A model generated the notes under the pieces. The model ran no database searches. It was not told the origin of the DNA and worked only from the letters and a program-made list of their open reading frames with translations. 64,000 nt of DNA from assembly GCA_949752735.1 (NCBI GenBank), contig OX457040.1, positions 5,682,106 to 5,746,105 on the forward strand, written 5' to 3'. Position numbers and translations under genes: made by a program. This stretch comes from Lumbricus terrestris (lineage: Eukaryota > Annelida > Clitellata > Crassiclitellata > Lumbricidae). This document shows positions 54,301-60,500 of the stretch, in pieces. Every line of letters begins with the position of its first letter. Position 1 is the first letter of the stretch.

Positions 54301-57218
54301 TATATTAAGGCAAATATTTATATTAAGGCAAATATTTATATTAAAGCAGATATTTATATTGCACGATTCTTCTGTACTGCGTAAATGGCATTTGAGTTGA
54401 TAAACCATCATCACTAAATACTCAACACAGGACGAGACAAAAATTTCTATATCAGTCGGCCATTTTGAAAAATGGATGCCATTGAGGCCATGGAAGAAAT
54501 CTGTGATGACCCAACATCTGAATGTTTCTCTTGGGGACATGTTCATAGTATTTTACCGGATTTTATGCCCATGTCATTAAGTGAACAATTCTTCCATATT
54601 TTGCATTGGGATGTAAAAATTAGGCTGCTTCCTAGACTGTATTGTATCCAGGGCTTAAAGTGTGGCTGGACGGTCATGGACGGCGTCCATGCACTTATTT
54701 TAAAATCTGGACGCCGTCCAGCCACTTATTGGCCAGCAATGACTGGCAATCCATGGGCGTCCAGGCACTTCTTTTGGAAAGATAAGGGGTGTCCAGGCAC
54801 TTATTTTTCCATACTTTAAGCACTGATTGTATCTGTAATATGTCTTTGCAAAGTGCCTCTCCCACTGTTCACCAATCCTGTGGCACTTGCATTGCGAAAG
54901 ACCCAAAGCAAAGCAATTGATCTTGAGACATTGAAAGGAAGCAGTTGGGCCACCGATTGATGGAGAGGAGCGAGTCAGTGAAGAGAGCTGGTTCCAGAGT
55001 GCAGGACTGATGAACGCAAAGCATCTTATTTTAGATGTAGCAATCGTAGCTTGCTTGATATCCCGCGAGTCAATTGCGTGTACATAGCGAATGGAGAGAA
55101 GTGGCTGAGATGAGCAAACGTATGAGATCGCGAAGCTGCTTAGTAAATACTAGACGAGATGAAGCGTATGATCCTATGGTAAGCCGTGAAGCATGATGGT
55201 GGATATATTCGAGCCACAGTTAGGCATCTTATGCAAATGACAACAACTCTGGTAGTTATATTGTTTCTAGGGAAAAATAGATTGAATGGTGGATTTAAGA
55301 GATTTTGTAGAGGAACTACTATGGAGAGTCACTATTGCATGTTGCTTGCTTACAGGTAACTTGATCAGTGTAACAAGTGACTATATGTAACACGATCACG
55401 TGTAACTATGTTGTGTGTTACATGACTACGTGTAACATGATTAACATTTAATTTTATTTCAGGTGATTTTCGGCAGTGAACAGACGTACGAACTTCTGCA
55501 TTGTCTCGAAGATCTTGATCGATCGAAAAGTCTCGATCAGAACCTCAACGAACAACTTGTTAGTCTTCACTGTTTGATTAATGTGATGGATTGCATGTAA
55601 TGTGATGGATTGCATATAATGTGATGGATTGCATACTAATAGTGCACTGCGATTGTTGCTTAGACTTGTTCTGCGTAGTTTGCACAGACGATTGTCTCTT
55701 TCGTTTCAGTAATAGCAGACCTACGATTCTACGTTAGACAGAAGTTGCTAATATCTTGAAACGTCAATGGTAGTCTGTGCTCTTTGGCAGTAGTCTGTTC
55801 TCTTTGGTGGTAGTCTGTGCTCTTTGGTGGTAGTCTGTGCTCTTTGGTGCAGTGGCGGATCCAGAACGTTTCGAAGGGGGGGGGGCAAAATTTTCGGTCT
55901 TCTGGGTGGAACAGGGGAAAAAAATTTGAGATTTTCGCCGGTGGAAAAAAGTTTCTCAATTTTCCGGGAAAATATACCAACTCATCCGCCAAAAAAGTTG
56001 ATGACCTTTTTTTTTTTAGTCGTCGACCAATTTTTCGGGCGAAAACAAGATGCCATTTTCGAACGGGGGGGCCACGTCCCGTGCGATTTTGTAATAGGGG
56101 GGCCAGATGTCCTGTTTTTCTCTGTCACTACATGTTTTAATGGCTTCTTCAAACCAAATGGAGGGGCCACGTTCCATGCAATTTTTAAATGGGGGGCCAT
56201 GGCCGGATTGGCCCCCCTGGATCCGCCCCTGCTTTGGTGGTAGTCTGTGCTCTTTGGTTTCAGTAATAGCAGCATGCACATTTTTACTGAACTTTGCTGT
56301 GAAATTAATGAGTTCTTCTGTGAAATAACGTGAAGTAATAAGTTCTTCTGTGAAATAACGTGAAGTAATAGGTTCCTCTGTGGAATAATTGTAATTTGAA
56401 ATTAATGAGTTCCTCTGTGAAAATGCAAAGGTATAGTTATGGTTTTATTTACCATAGTACCATTGCTTTTCTCTCGCTGCTCAACCAGTGTCGTGTGAGT
56501 TATAGAATTTGAAGCGACCGTCCATTATTGCTTTCTGCGTTACGATATTGGATAGTGACACCATAGAAGTCATCAGATTAGGTACTTAAGTATCCATCTA
56601 TTCATGGGTGGAGGCTTAAGGGGGAACAGGGAGACCTCAATGGATGTGGTGGAGGGACGGCCCATGCATTTGTCCCCCCCCAAGCGGTAATCGGTAAGTG
56701 TTAGGTCATCACGTACACACTTCACAAAACACACGGTGAACAACAAACGAGACGAGGTGATGACTAAAAGAGGTCATCTGAAATTTTCGCTGGCAAAAAG
56801 ATGAAAATGTTTTAAATTTTGTTGGCGTATCAGCCATTCGTCCGCCCAAAATCTTCAGCCGCCTTTTAGTCCCCCACAAGTCTCCGCCCATTCGTCTATT
56901 TATTTAGCGGAGTAAAAGTATTGTCGTGGATGCATAACTAAATCATGGAAGATTATCTTAAATTTTGTGTTGCGTTGTTTGGTCTTCTTTGACATTCTAA
57001 AGATGAGCTGCATTGATTTCTCGAAAGATTAAAGGATCTTGTTTAAACTTTTGCCTCAAAACATTCCATACTTTTTAGGAACTAAACTACTTTTCTTCAT
57101 TTTTCTGCAACAGGGTTCATCGGAGTTAGAGGAAAAGCTTGGATTCGTCCGATTGGCGCTTGCCCGAAACTTGGCGCGTGCGATCATCGAGGAAGGAAAC
57201 TGTAGCACGATTCTTTGA
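33380..57218 (+). CDS. NUP85: Nucleoporin NUP85 (Nup107-160 / Y-complex subunit), 22 exons
   Basis: Exons: 33380-33409, 35042-35138, 35984-36088, 37178-37241, 37825-37895, 38456-38587, 40581-40702, 41510-41635, 42756-42878, 43868-43999, 44762-44865, 45482-45565, 45805-45870, 46113-46163, 46873-46973, 47165-47250, 47919-47950, 48840-48940, 49584-49683, 54216-54267, 55463-55558, 57114-57218. All phases agree and give 659 residues; human NUP85 has 656. NUP85 is an alpha-helical scaffold protein of the nuclear pore Y-complex (binding Seh1) and also acts at kinetochores. Family signatures: [74 protein letters not shown], [85 protein letters not shown] and [13 protein letters not shown]. Exon 1 ([10 protein letters not shown], then a GTGAGT donor) is inferred from phase, donor quality and total length and is the least certain. 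Intron 12 after 45870 uses a GC donor. Confidence 0.95.
36124..36315. repeat. Degenerate AATGCAATACA repeat, NUP85 intron 3
   Basis: Ten-base words of AATGCAATAC / CTATGCAAC type begin 35 bases after the donor of the exon ending at 36088 and run for about 190 bases. Confidence 0.8.
36335..36412 (+). mobile_element. LINE/SINE 3' tail with (GAAT)n
   Basis: GCGCCTCTGAGTAGTTTCTTGAAGGGGCGCTATATAAATG followed by GAATGAATGAATG is the common retroelement tail, here without a recognisable body. A second such tail is at 38350-38430. Confidence 0.6.
36845..37075 (-). mobile_element. tRNA-derived SINE, minus strand, NUP85 intron 3
   Basis: Starts (3' end) TTTGTATGTGCACTTGTTAT, continues with CTACTCAGAGGCGCTCC and GACTTGCCCAAGGTCCCTAC, and ends with the inverted B box GATTCGAACC (37008-37017) and inverted A box region CACCACTACCC. 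Confidence 0.85.
37352..37576 (-). mobile_element. tRNA-derived SINE, minus strand, NUP85 intron 4
   Basis: A second copy of the same family, colinear with the one at 36845: TTTGTATGCGCACTTGTTAT, CTACTCAGAGGCGCTCCC, GACTTGCCCAAGGTCCCTAC and inverted promoter boxes (GATTTGAACC, CCACTACACCACC). The two copies flank the short exon at 37178-37241. Confidence 0.85.
38815..39195. repeat. Dispersed repeat ending GGGCAACGCCGGGTACCCCAGC
   Basis: GGGCAACGCCGGGTACC then CAGCTAGTATCCTATATAG ends the unit near 39195. The same terminus appears inverted at 39681 (ATACTAGCTGAATTACCCGG) and at 42118 (ATACTAGATGTGGAACCCG). A G-rich stretch (38990-39150) has GTGGAGTGCAGTGGG repeats. This kind of terminus is common in invertebrate repeats; I cannot name its class. 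Confidence 0.5.
39335..39640 (-). mobile_element. L2/CR1-like LINE 3' fragment, NUP85 intron 6
   Basis: The plus strand shows CATTCATTCATTCAT, then GGTGCCCCATCAAGAAACC, TACTCAAGAGCGCTCCCAGC and TTCCAGATGGACGGCCC. This is the reverse of the shared LINE tail followed by a C-terminal segment with a degraded WN.L-type motif. Confidence 0.5.
39681..40200. repeat. Dispersed repeat, CTAGCTGAATTACCCGGCATTG terminus
   Basis: Opposite orientation relative to the unit ending at 39195. Contains CCGGCATTGCCCAGGAC then a CCACGCC-rich part (39735-39800), then AT-rich sequence. The far end is not clear. Confidence 0.45.
40725..41000. repeat. ~19 bp minisatellite (TTGAAAATATTGAATC), NUP85 intron 7
   Basis: Degenerate units of 17-22 bases, core TTGAAAATATTGAATC, start about 25 bases after the donor of the exon ending at 40702. 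Confidence 0.75.
41150..41345. repeat. (AAT)n/(GAT)n/(GAC)n microsatellite
   Basis: Interrupted AAT, GAT and GAC triplets in NUP85 intron 7; the poly-Asn/Asp frame is a repeat artefact. Confidence 0.95.
41362..41434. mobile_element. 73 bp foldback element, ACCCTTTGAACCC ends
   Basis: ACCCTTTGAACCC (41362-41374) and its exact inverse (41422-41434) bound 73 bases, inside which GGCCGG-AAAA-CCGGCC (41402-41417) forms a second hairpin. The flanks are TTT and TAA. It looks like a very short MITE; its class is unknown. Confidence 0.6.
42118..42705. repeat. Dispersed repeat, CTAGATGTGGAACCCGACGTTG head
   Basis: Head ATACTAGATGTGGAACCCG, ACGTTGCCCGGGAAATTT; end CAAAATCCGTACAAACAAAC then ATTATAATATAGGATAC near 42705. 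It is related to the termini at 39195 and 39681. It lies in NUP85 intron 8 and ends 50 bases before the exon at 42756. Confidence 0.5.
44465..44560 (+). mobile_element. LINE/SINE 3' tail with (ATTG)n, NUP85 intron 10
   Basis: GAGTGCCTACGAGTAGAGAT, then GGACGCTATGTAAATTTATG and GATTGATTGGTTGATTGATTG: the shared retroelement tail in plus orientation. Confidence 0.6.
44597..44761 (+). repeat. 27 bp tandem array running into a NUP85 splice acceptor
   Basis: Five units of about 27 bases, each starting CATTTCTGTTTCC and followed by AATAATGTATTTA, lead into a sixth partial unit TATTTCTGTTAAATTCC that ends in the acceptor TTTGCAACAG at 44761. The polypyrimidine part of the 3' splice site is therefore a member of the array. 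Confidence 0.85.
45001..45290. repeat. CT/GT-rich microsatellite (TCTG, TCTC)
   Basis: Degenerate TCTG, TCTC and TTTG words, ending in a pure CTGT run at 45262-45283, in NUP85 intron 11. Confidence 0.9.
46280..46510 (-). mobile_element. L2/CR1-like LINE 3' fragment, NUP85 intron 14
   Basis: The plus strand reads ATTTATATAGCACCTCTTGC, then GAGACGCTCCCAGTG and, further on, AGGAAGCTGGTTCCACAGTGC, whose reverse encodes the ALWNQL-type C-terminal motif. A related copy is at 54850-55240. Confidence 0.65.
47251..47640 (+). repeat. ~80 bp tandem array starting at a NUP85 splice donor
   Basis: The donor after exon 47165-47250 reads GTTGGTTTTGAATTGT. Similar words recur at 47332, 47421, 47502 and 47572, 70-89 bases apart, each followed by a TTATAAGGCATTTG- or CTTAGAAGGCATCTG-like part and a TTGGCTGA part. 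The first unit begins exactly at the exon edge. Confidence 0.8.
49790..53095 (-). mobile_element. RTE-type LINE, nearly complete, antisense in NUP85 intron 19
   Basis: About 3.3 kb on the minus strand, opposite to the host gene, with one long intact ORF (separate entry). The 3' end is close to the stop codon (short 3' part reading CCAGGTGACATCATTTC near 49790), as usual for RTE-clade elements. The exact 5' end (near 53095) and a target duplication could not be fixed. The insertion makes up most of the 4.5 kb intron between the exons ending 49683 and starting 54216. Confidence 0.8.
49805..52891 (-). CDS. RTE-type retrotransposon polyprotein: AP endonuclease + reverse transcriptase
   Basis: From the ATG at 52891 the frame is open for 1028 codons; it stays open further upstream to 52981 without another ATG, so the true start may differ. 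An apurinic-type endonuclease begins at about residue 81 ([10 protein letters not shown]; catalytic motifs [32 protein letters not shown]). Reverse transcriptase follows at about 530-800 with [41 protein letters not shown] and [10 protein letters not shown], so the YADD active site is intact. The C-terminal part ([32 protein letters not shown]) is the usual RTE/craniofacial-development-protein-2-like ending. No stop or frameshift is visible, so the copy may be young and potentially active. Confidence 0.93.
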   Translation of the reverse strand: MANHPLSLPRKFMMYPRRKSTIVTKGETLRPEGDLMATEEEHIDESGATGSNEATGPKPKGRPAVDMAMKQRLDMSCKKSMKVGTWNVRSMQSGKMDIIQKEMGRMDIAILGLCETRWKGKGHFRWNGFKIVMSGQEERGRNGVAIMCDRKSADAIMGYNTVSDRVLSVRFRGGRINTTIIQVYAPTAMAAEEEQEAFYLDLQGTIDTTPRGDILVIMGDFNAKVGEDRSGWEEVVGKYGLGVRNEAGERMLEFCDSNELRIMNTWFEQPKRRLYTWTTPDGKHRNQIDYVLVNKRWKSTIKDVRTRPGADCGTDHEIIVATLQLKLKKRGKRLTSFDCKGITPEYRVEIMNRFEILERDDTTEEEDANKLWTKMKTAIQEAAEKHVPKKTSRKITPWLSKEAIEVAMERRVAKKEGNRDRVKTLNKAFQRKAREDKENHLKEMCKEMEEEGKKGRTKELFAKIKEITRTAGPRMGSLKTKDGKIIGDEEEMKARWREYTEELYKEDERVVKENIKIEEVENEPEILEAEVEWAIKQLKDNKAPGHDGIPIELVKAGDEAVVRTITKLCNQIWRTGEWPEDWKRSVFIPIFKKGDARECGNYRTIAMISHTSKILLKIIHKRMEKTIERELPANQAGFRKARGTRDHIANIRWIMERQREYGQEVHMCFIDYSKAFDCIDHTLLWRTLIEMGIPKHLVKLLKGLYVDQEAVIRTEYGDTEKFKIRKGVRQGCILSPFLFNLYAERIMRRAGLEEATEGVRIAGKILNNLRYADDTTLLAGKKDDLAELIRRVRMESEKAGLYFNVKKTKVMTTATWENFEVDGETIEVVSSFTFLGSMLEKEGRCDMEIRRRVSMGKTAMNGLGNIWKDKYVSRETKKRLVRALIFPVVLYGCETWTKTLDMEKKINACEMWIWRKMLRISWTEKRTNESVREELGIERDETLQQTATWRKLSYFGHVMRSNGLEKELMTACGEGRRRRGRPRKRWLDEVQEKSGMNLEELREATRERGHWRGYIKNIARAPRADGTR
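53096..53654. other. NUP85 intron 19 remainder, nothing recognised
   Basis: AT-rich DNA between the RTE 5' end and a LINE tail. No exon is seen. Confidence 0.4.
53655..53772 (+). mobile_element. RTE-like LINE 3' terminus
   Basis: The frame [20 protein letters not shown] followed by QG and a stop, then GAAGAAGAAGAGG, is a typical LINE C-terminus (DR..W...V) with an A/G-rich tail. It is plus strand, opposite to the adjacent RTE-type element, so a separate insertion. A comparable end is at 61060-61190. Confidence 0.6.
53858..54116 (-). mobile_element. L2/CR1-like LINE 3' fragment, NUP85 intron 19
   Basis: The plus strand begins CATTCATTCATTCATTC, then ATTTATATAGCTCCTCTTC and AGCGGTGCTCCGAC. 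The minus frame reads [21 protein letters not shown] and [12 protein letters not shown], the degraded LINE C-terminus. Confidence 0.68.
54295..54362. repeat. ~20 bp repeat (ATATTTATATTAAGGCAA)
   Basis: Three to four copies of ATATTTATATTAARGCARA start about 30 bases after the exon donor at 54268. Confidence 0.75.
54649..54825. mobile_element. hAT-like MITE, CAGTGCTTAAAGTGTGG family
   Basis: Left CAGGGCTTAAAGTGTGGCTG, inverted right CAGTGCTTAAAGTATGG. A perfect 8 bp duplication ATTGTATC lies at 54641-54648 and 54826-54833. The interior contains the repeated, partly palindromic word GGACGCCGTCCA. A shorter relative is at 60844. Confidence 0.92.
54850..55240 (-). mobile_element. L2/CR1-like LINE fragment, NUP85 intron 20
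   Basis: The plus strand has GAGAGCTGGTTCCAGAGTGC (reverse of an ALWNQL-type codon run) and CGTAGCTTGCTTGATATCCC, colinear with the fragment at 46280-46510. Confidence 0.55.
55769..56262. repeat. 20 bp repeat (TAGTCTGTGCTCTTTGGTGG) split by a MITE
   Basis: Four copies stand before the MITE (55769-55849) and one and a half after it (56232-56262). TTTCAGTAATAGCAG occurs on both sides (55706 and 56258). Confidence 0.85.
55850..56231. mobile_element. hAT-like MITE, CAGTGGCGGATCCAG termini
   Basis: CAGTGGCGGATCCAGAACG at the left and, inverted, CAGGGGCGGATCCAGGGGGG at the right bound 382 bp with G/C-homopolymer stretches. CTTTGGTG is duplicated on both sides, though the flank is itself repetitive so this is weaker evidence than elsewhere. 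Minus-strand frames in it are not genes. Confidence 0.82.
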
Positions 57219-57542
57219 GCAAAGAAAATCGAATGGTCCAACTGCAATTATTCCGATTGTCGACAAAACTTGCTCTTTCCAACCAACAATTTAACAAACG
57301 AAGAAACAAAAGCATAAGTAACTGTAGTAAATATATTTTTCTCACTGCTCGGGTCTTGGAAATGTCATTTCGGGTGAAGGGCAATTCATCTACCAGTTTG
57401 CAAAGACTATTCCCTAAAGTCAACATTTCAAAAAAAAATCTCGACCACGGAGGTCCCGCAGAATATGCCCTACTCACACACACCGCTATTGTAATTTAGT
57501 GTTTTGTTTGTTTGTAATCTTGTTTGGTAACTTTTTTCGTGT
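57219..57542. other. Tail-to-tail interval between NUP85 and glycogen phosphorylase
   Basis: Only 324 bases separate the two stop codons. No canonical AATAAA is visible for NUP85 in this interval (the first is at 57792, beyond the phosphorylase stop), nor one for the opposite gene close to its stop, so the 3' UTRs may overlap or use variant signals. Confidence 0.5.
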
Positions 57543-60500
57543 TCACTTCGCTCTTCCGGTCTGGAACACGGCCGATTCCACCAGTTCCTGTTCCTTCTGT
57601 AGGCTCTCGTAGGGTGCGGGCATCTTGTCCTTCTTCACATCCACCTTCCAGATTTCGCGCGCGTATTCCATAATTGTTCGGTCGCTTGAGAATTTTCCGG
57701 ACGCAGCGATGTTCATGGCAACCATGTTCGACCAGGCAGGAATATTCTGGAATGGAAAAGAGGAAGTGATGAACAGGCAGAAATGTTTTTTAATAAAAAT
57801 GAAGAATTAATGAGCAGGCTGGAATGTTGTTTTGGAATGGAAGTGAAGAATTAATTACCAGACAGGAACGTTTGCTGGTCACCACCCTAATAAATCCGAT
57901 GTTTCATTGCAGTCCTCCGCTATTACTCGTCGATCTACTCTGGCCTCCCGTCCAATCGAATAGCGTGCGTGGACCGAGTCACACATTCTACAGCACGTCT
58001 AATTAGGCAAGTCCCTAAGAATAATTTGGTCATGTGTCCAACTACATGCTGGAGACATGACACTTGCTTAATACGCGGGTCTTTACCTTTGTTTGTCAAT
58101 GTCAACTTGGTGATGCCCAGACTATCTGCGAGAACTCTGTTGTTTCACGGGCATCCAAGGTCACTGCCCTTCTGCTCTGCACAGAAGGTGGCGCTCTTGT
58201 TTCTATTTGCACGATCTGCAGAGCTCTATGCAGAAATTGAGCTTTTTCTGTTGTTTGCCTTTAGAGTGGTCTGGACTGTGCTCACATAAAAGCTACGTCT
58301 GCTTCCTGGGACTCTTCCATAAGCATTTTTTATTAAGTGAGTCAGGTGCACTTCTGAGTAGTTCTCTTGAAGAGGCTCTAAAGAAATTCTTGAATGAAAA
58401 TAATTATGAAGTGGAAAAATAAATATGGCTCAATGTTGAGATAGATATCCGACTGGGTTAAAGTTGAAAATTAAATAATGACAAAATGCAGCAATATTGC
58501 AACAGAAATGATCGCACTCCTATTAAAATTAAAATGTACCATATTAAAAATAAGAAAACATCCAAGATCTTCTGCTAAAGAATAGGACATTTCAGATTCA
58601 GCTTACATAAGTATGAAAATAAAATACAAATTAGAGGGATGATTCGCAAGAGACAGAAAAGAGGACTAACAAATATTTAGGCCTACTCATTGCTCTTACC
58701 ACACAGCTTTACTTTAATAGCTTTATTCTAATTGGAAAGTTGAAGTTTACCAGAAAAGTATCTCCGACTTTCTCCTGAACTTTGATGTAGGAATAATAGT
58801 CGGCCAGCAGCATATACCTGGCGCAAACCGAAAATAACATTTGCTATACAAGCACTGCATTTGTTAGCTACGGCTAAAGGCGCTACAAGTGTCTACAGAC
58901 TACATGTTAGAACTAGGAAATGCAATTCTGGGACTTTGTAATCCCAGATTTGACAGAGTTTTAGGCCTAACGTGGACTCCCGTACGTGTGTTTCTGGCTT
59001 ACAAAATACAAACCTTAGATTTTTGGATTGAAATTATTCGATCATAATTCTTCTTTGGTCAATATTCAATAGACTACTGTAACCGAGGTGTCTTGCAGCA
59101 TAAAAATCATGGGCATGCACATAGGCGTAGGGGACATTTCGGCAGTGGGGGAGGGGGCAAAGATTTTTACTTTTGCCCGAAAAGTGTCCTTTATATTTTT
59201 TGGCGGACCACGAGTGGACGGCATTTTTTCATCAACCAAATTTTCTGATAACCTTTAAAAGTCATTTCGATTTCCCACCGAAAAAAAACTGATGACCTTT
59301 TGTAGTCATTTCGTACAAATCTTCAGATAATATAGCCGCTTTACCCCTGTGTGTTCGAAAAAAAAATTCCTCTCATTCCTTTTTGCCCGAAAAAGGTTCG
59401 TCCGCCCATGCCTGTTTTGCCCGAAAAACACATTTGCCCGAAATTCGGGGGGCATTTGCCGCCCCCCCCCCCCCGGACCCCCGCCTCTTACGCCTATGGG
59501 CATGCATGCAGTCTGTTGCGGTGCTGATGCTGGAATAGCCTGCTACTGCTTGGGTTCATCGTCCAGCGATGCTGCGGTCATTCATCTGATATTCTCAGAC
59601 TTAAACCTGCATAGGCCGTACGTCGTACAGTGTTTAATCTGGACGTCTCTGTGGAGTCCCCAGCATAGGCGCAACCACCCTATGGGACCCACGGGACGCG
59701 TCCCCCCCAACTTTTGAGTGGTCCCATTGACTATCATTATGGTCCCCCCAACTTTTAGGACGTGATTCATTATGGTCCCCCCAACTTTTAGGACGTGATT
59801 GCACCTATGGTCCCCAGGAATGAGATTTCCCCTTCATTCTCTCTGGTCGTCTTTCCTCCTCGTCTTTCTCTAATTCCCTTCATCATTCTCTGCCTTTTCT
59901 CTCGGGGGAGGGGGGGGCTGGGGGGTTCATCGCCCTGTGAGCGCTTCTGAAAGGCTTAAATTTCTGCTGAGAGAAGCGTTTGATAAAATTGTTGAAATAC
60001 AAAATACAATGCGAACAGCTAAAGAAGTCTGGATGATCCGCTGCAGTAGCGGCGCTAGGGGGGGCTTAGCCCCCCCTAAAAAAGGTCATCCATTTTTTTC
60101 CCCATGTAAAAATAAAATATTTGGACAATTTACCCCCTTTAGCCCCCCCAAAAATAAGCGCAAGGTACGCACGAAGTTTGCCCCAGACAGCTCGGTGGTC
60201 ACGGAAAAGGACCATTTTTCTGAAGATTTTGGTCGATGACTAAAAAAAAAAAAAAGGTCATCAGCTTTTTTGGCGGCCGAAATGGAAATTTTTTCCGGAT
60301 TTTGGTCGATGACTAAAAAAAAAAAAGGTCGTCAGAAATTTTTCAGGCTGAGAACGGAAATTTTTTCTGAAAATCTAGCCCCCAAAACGAAAATCCTGGC
60401 GCCGCCACTGATCCGCTGACCGACCTGTCGCTGCTGACGAGCGATGCTGCGATGTCCTTGAAGAGATTCGGATCCTCTGGTGAGAATGCTCCCGTCGCGA

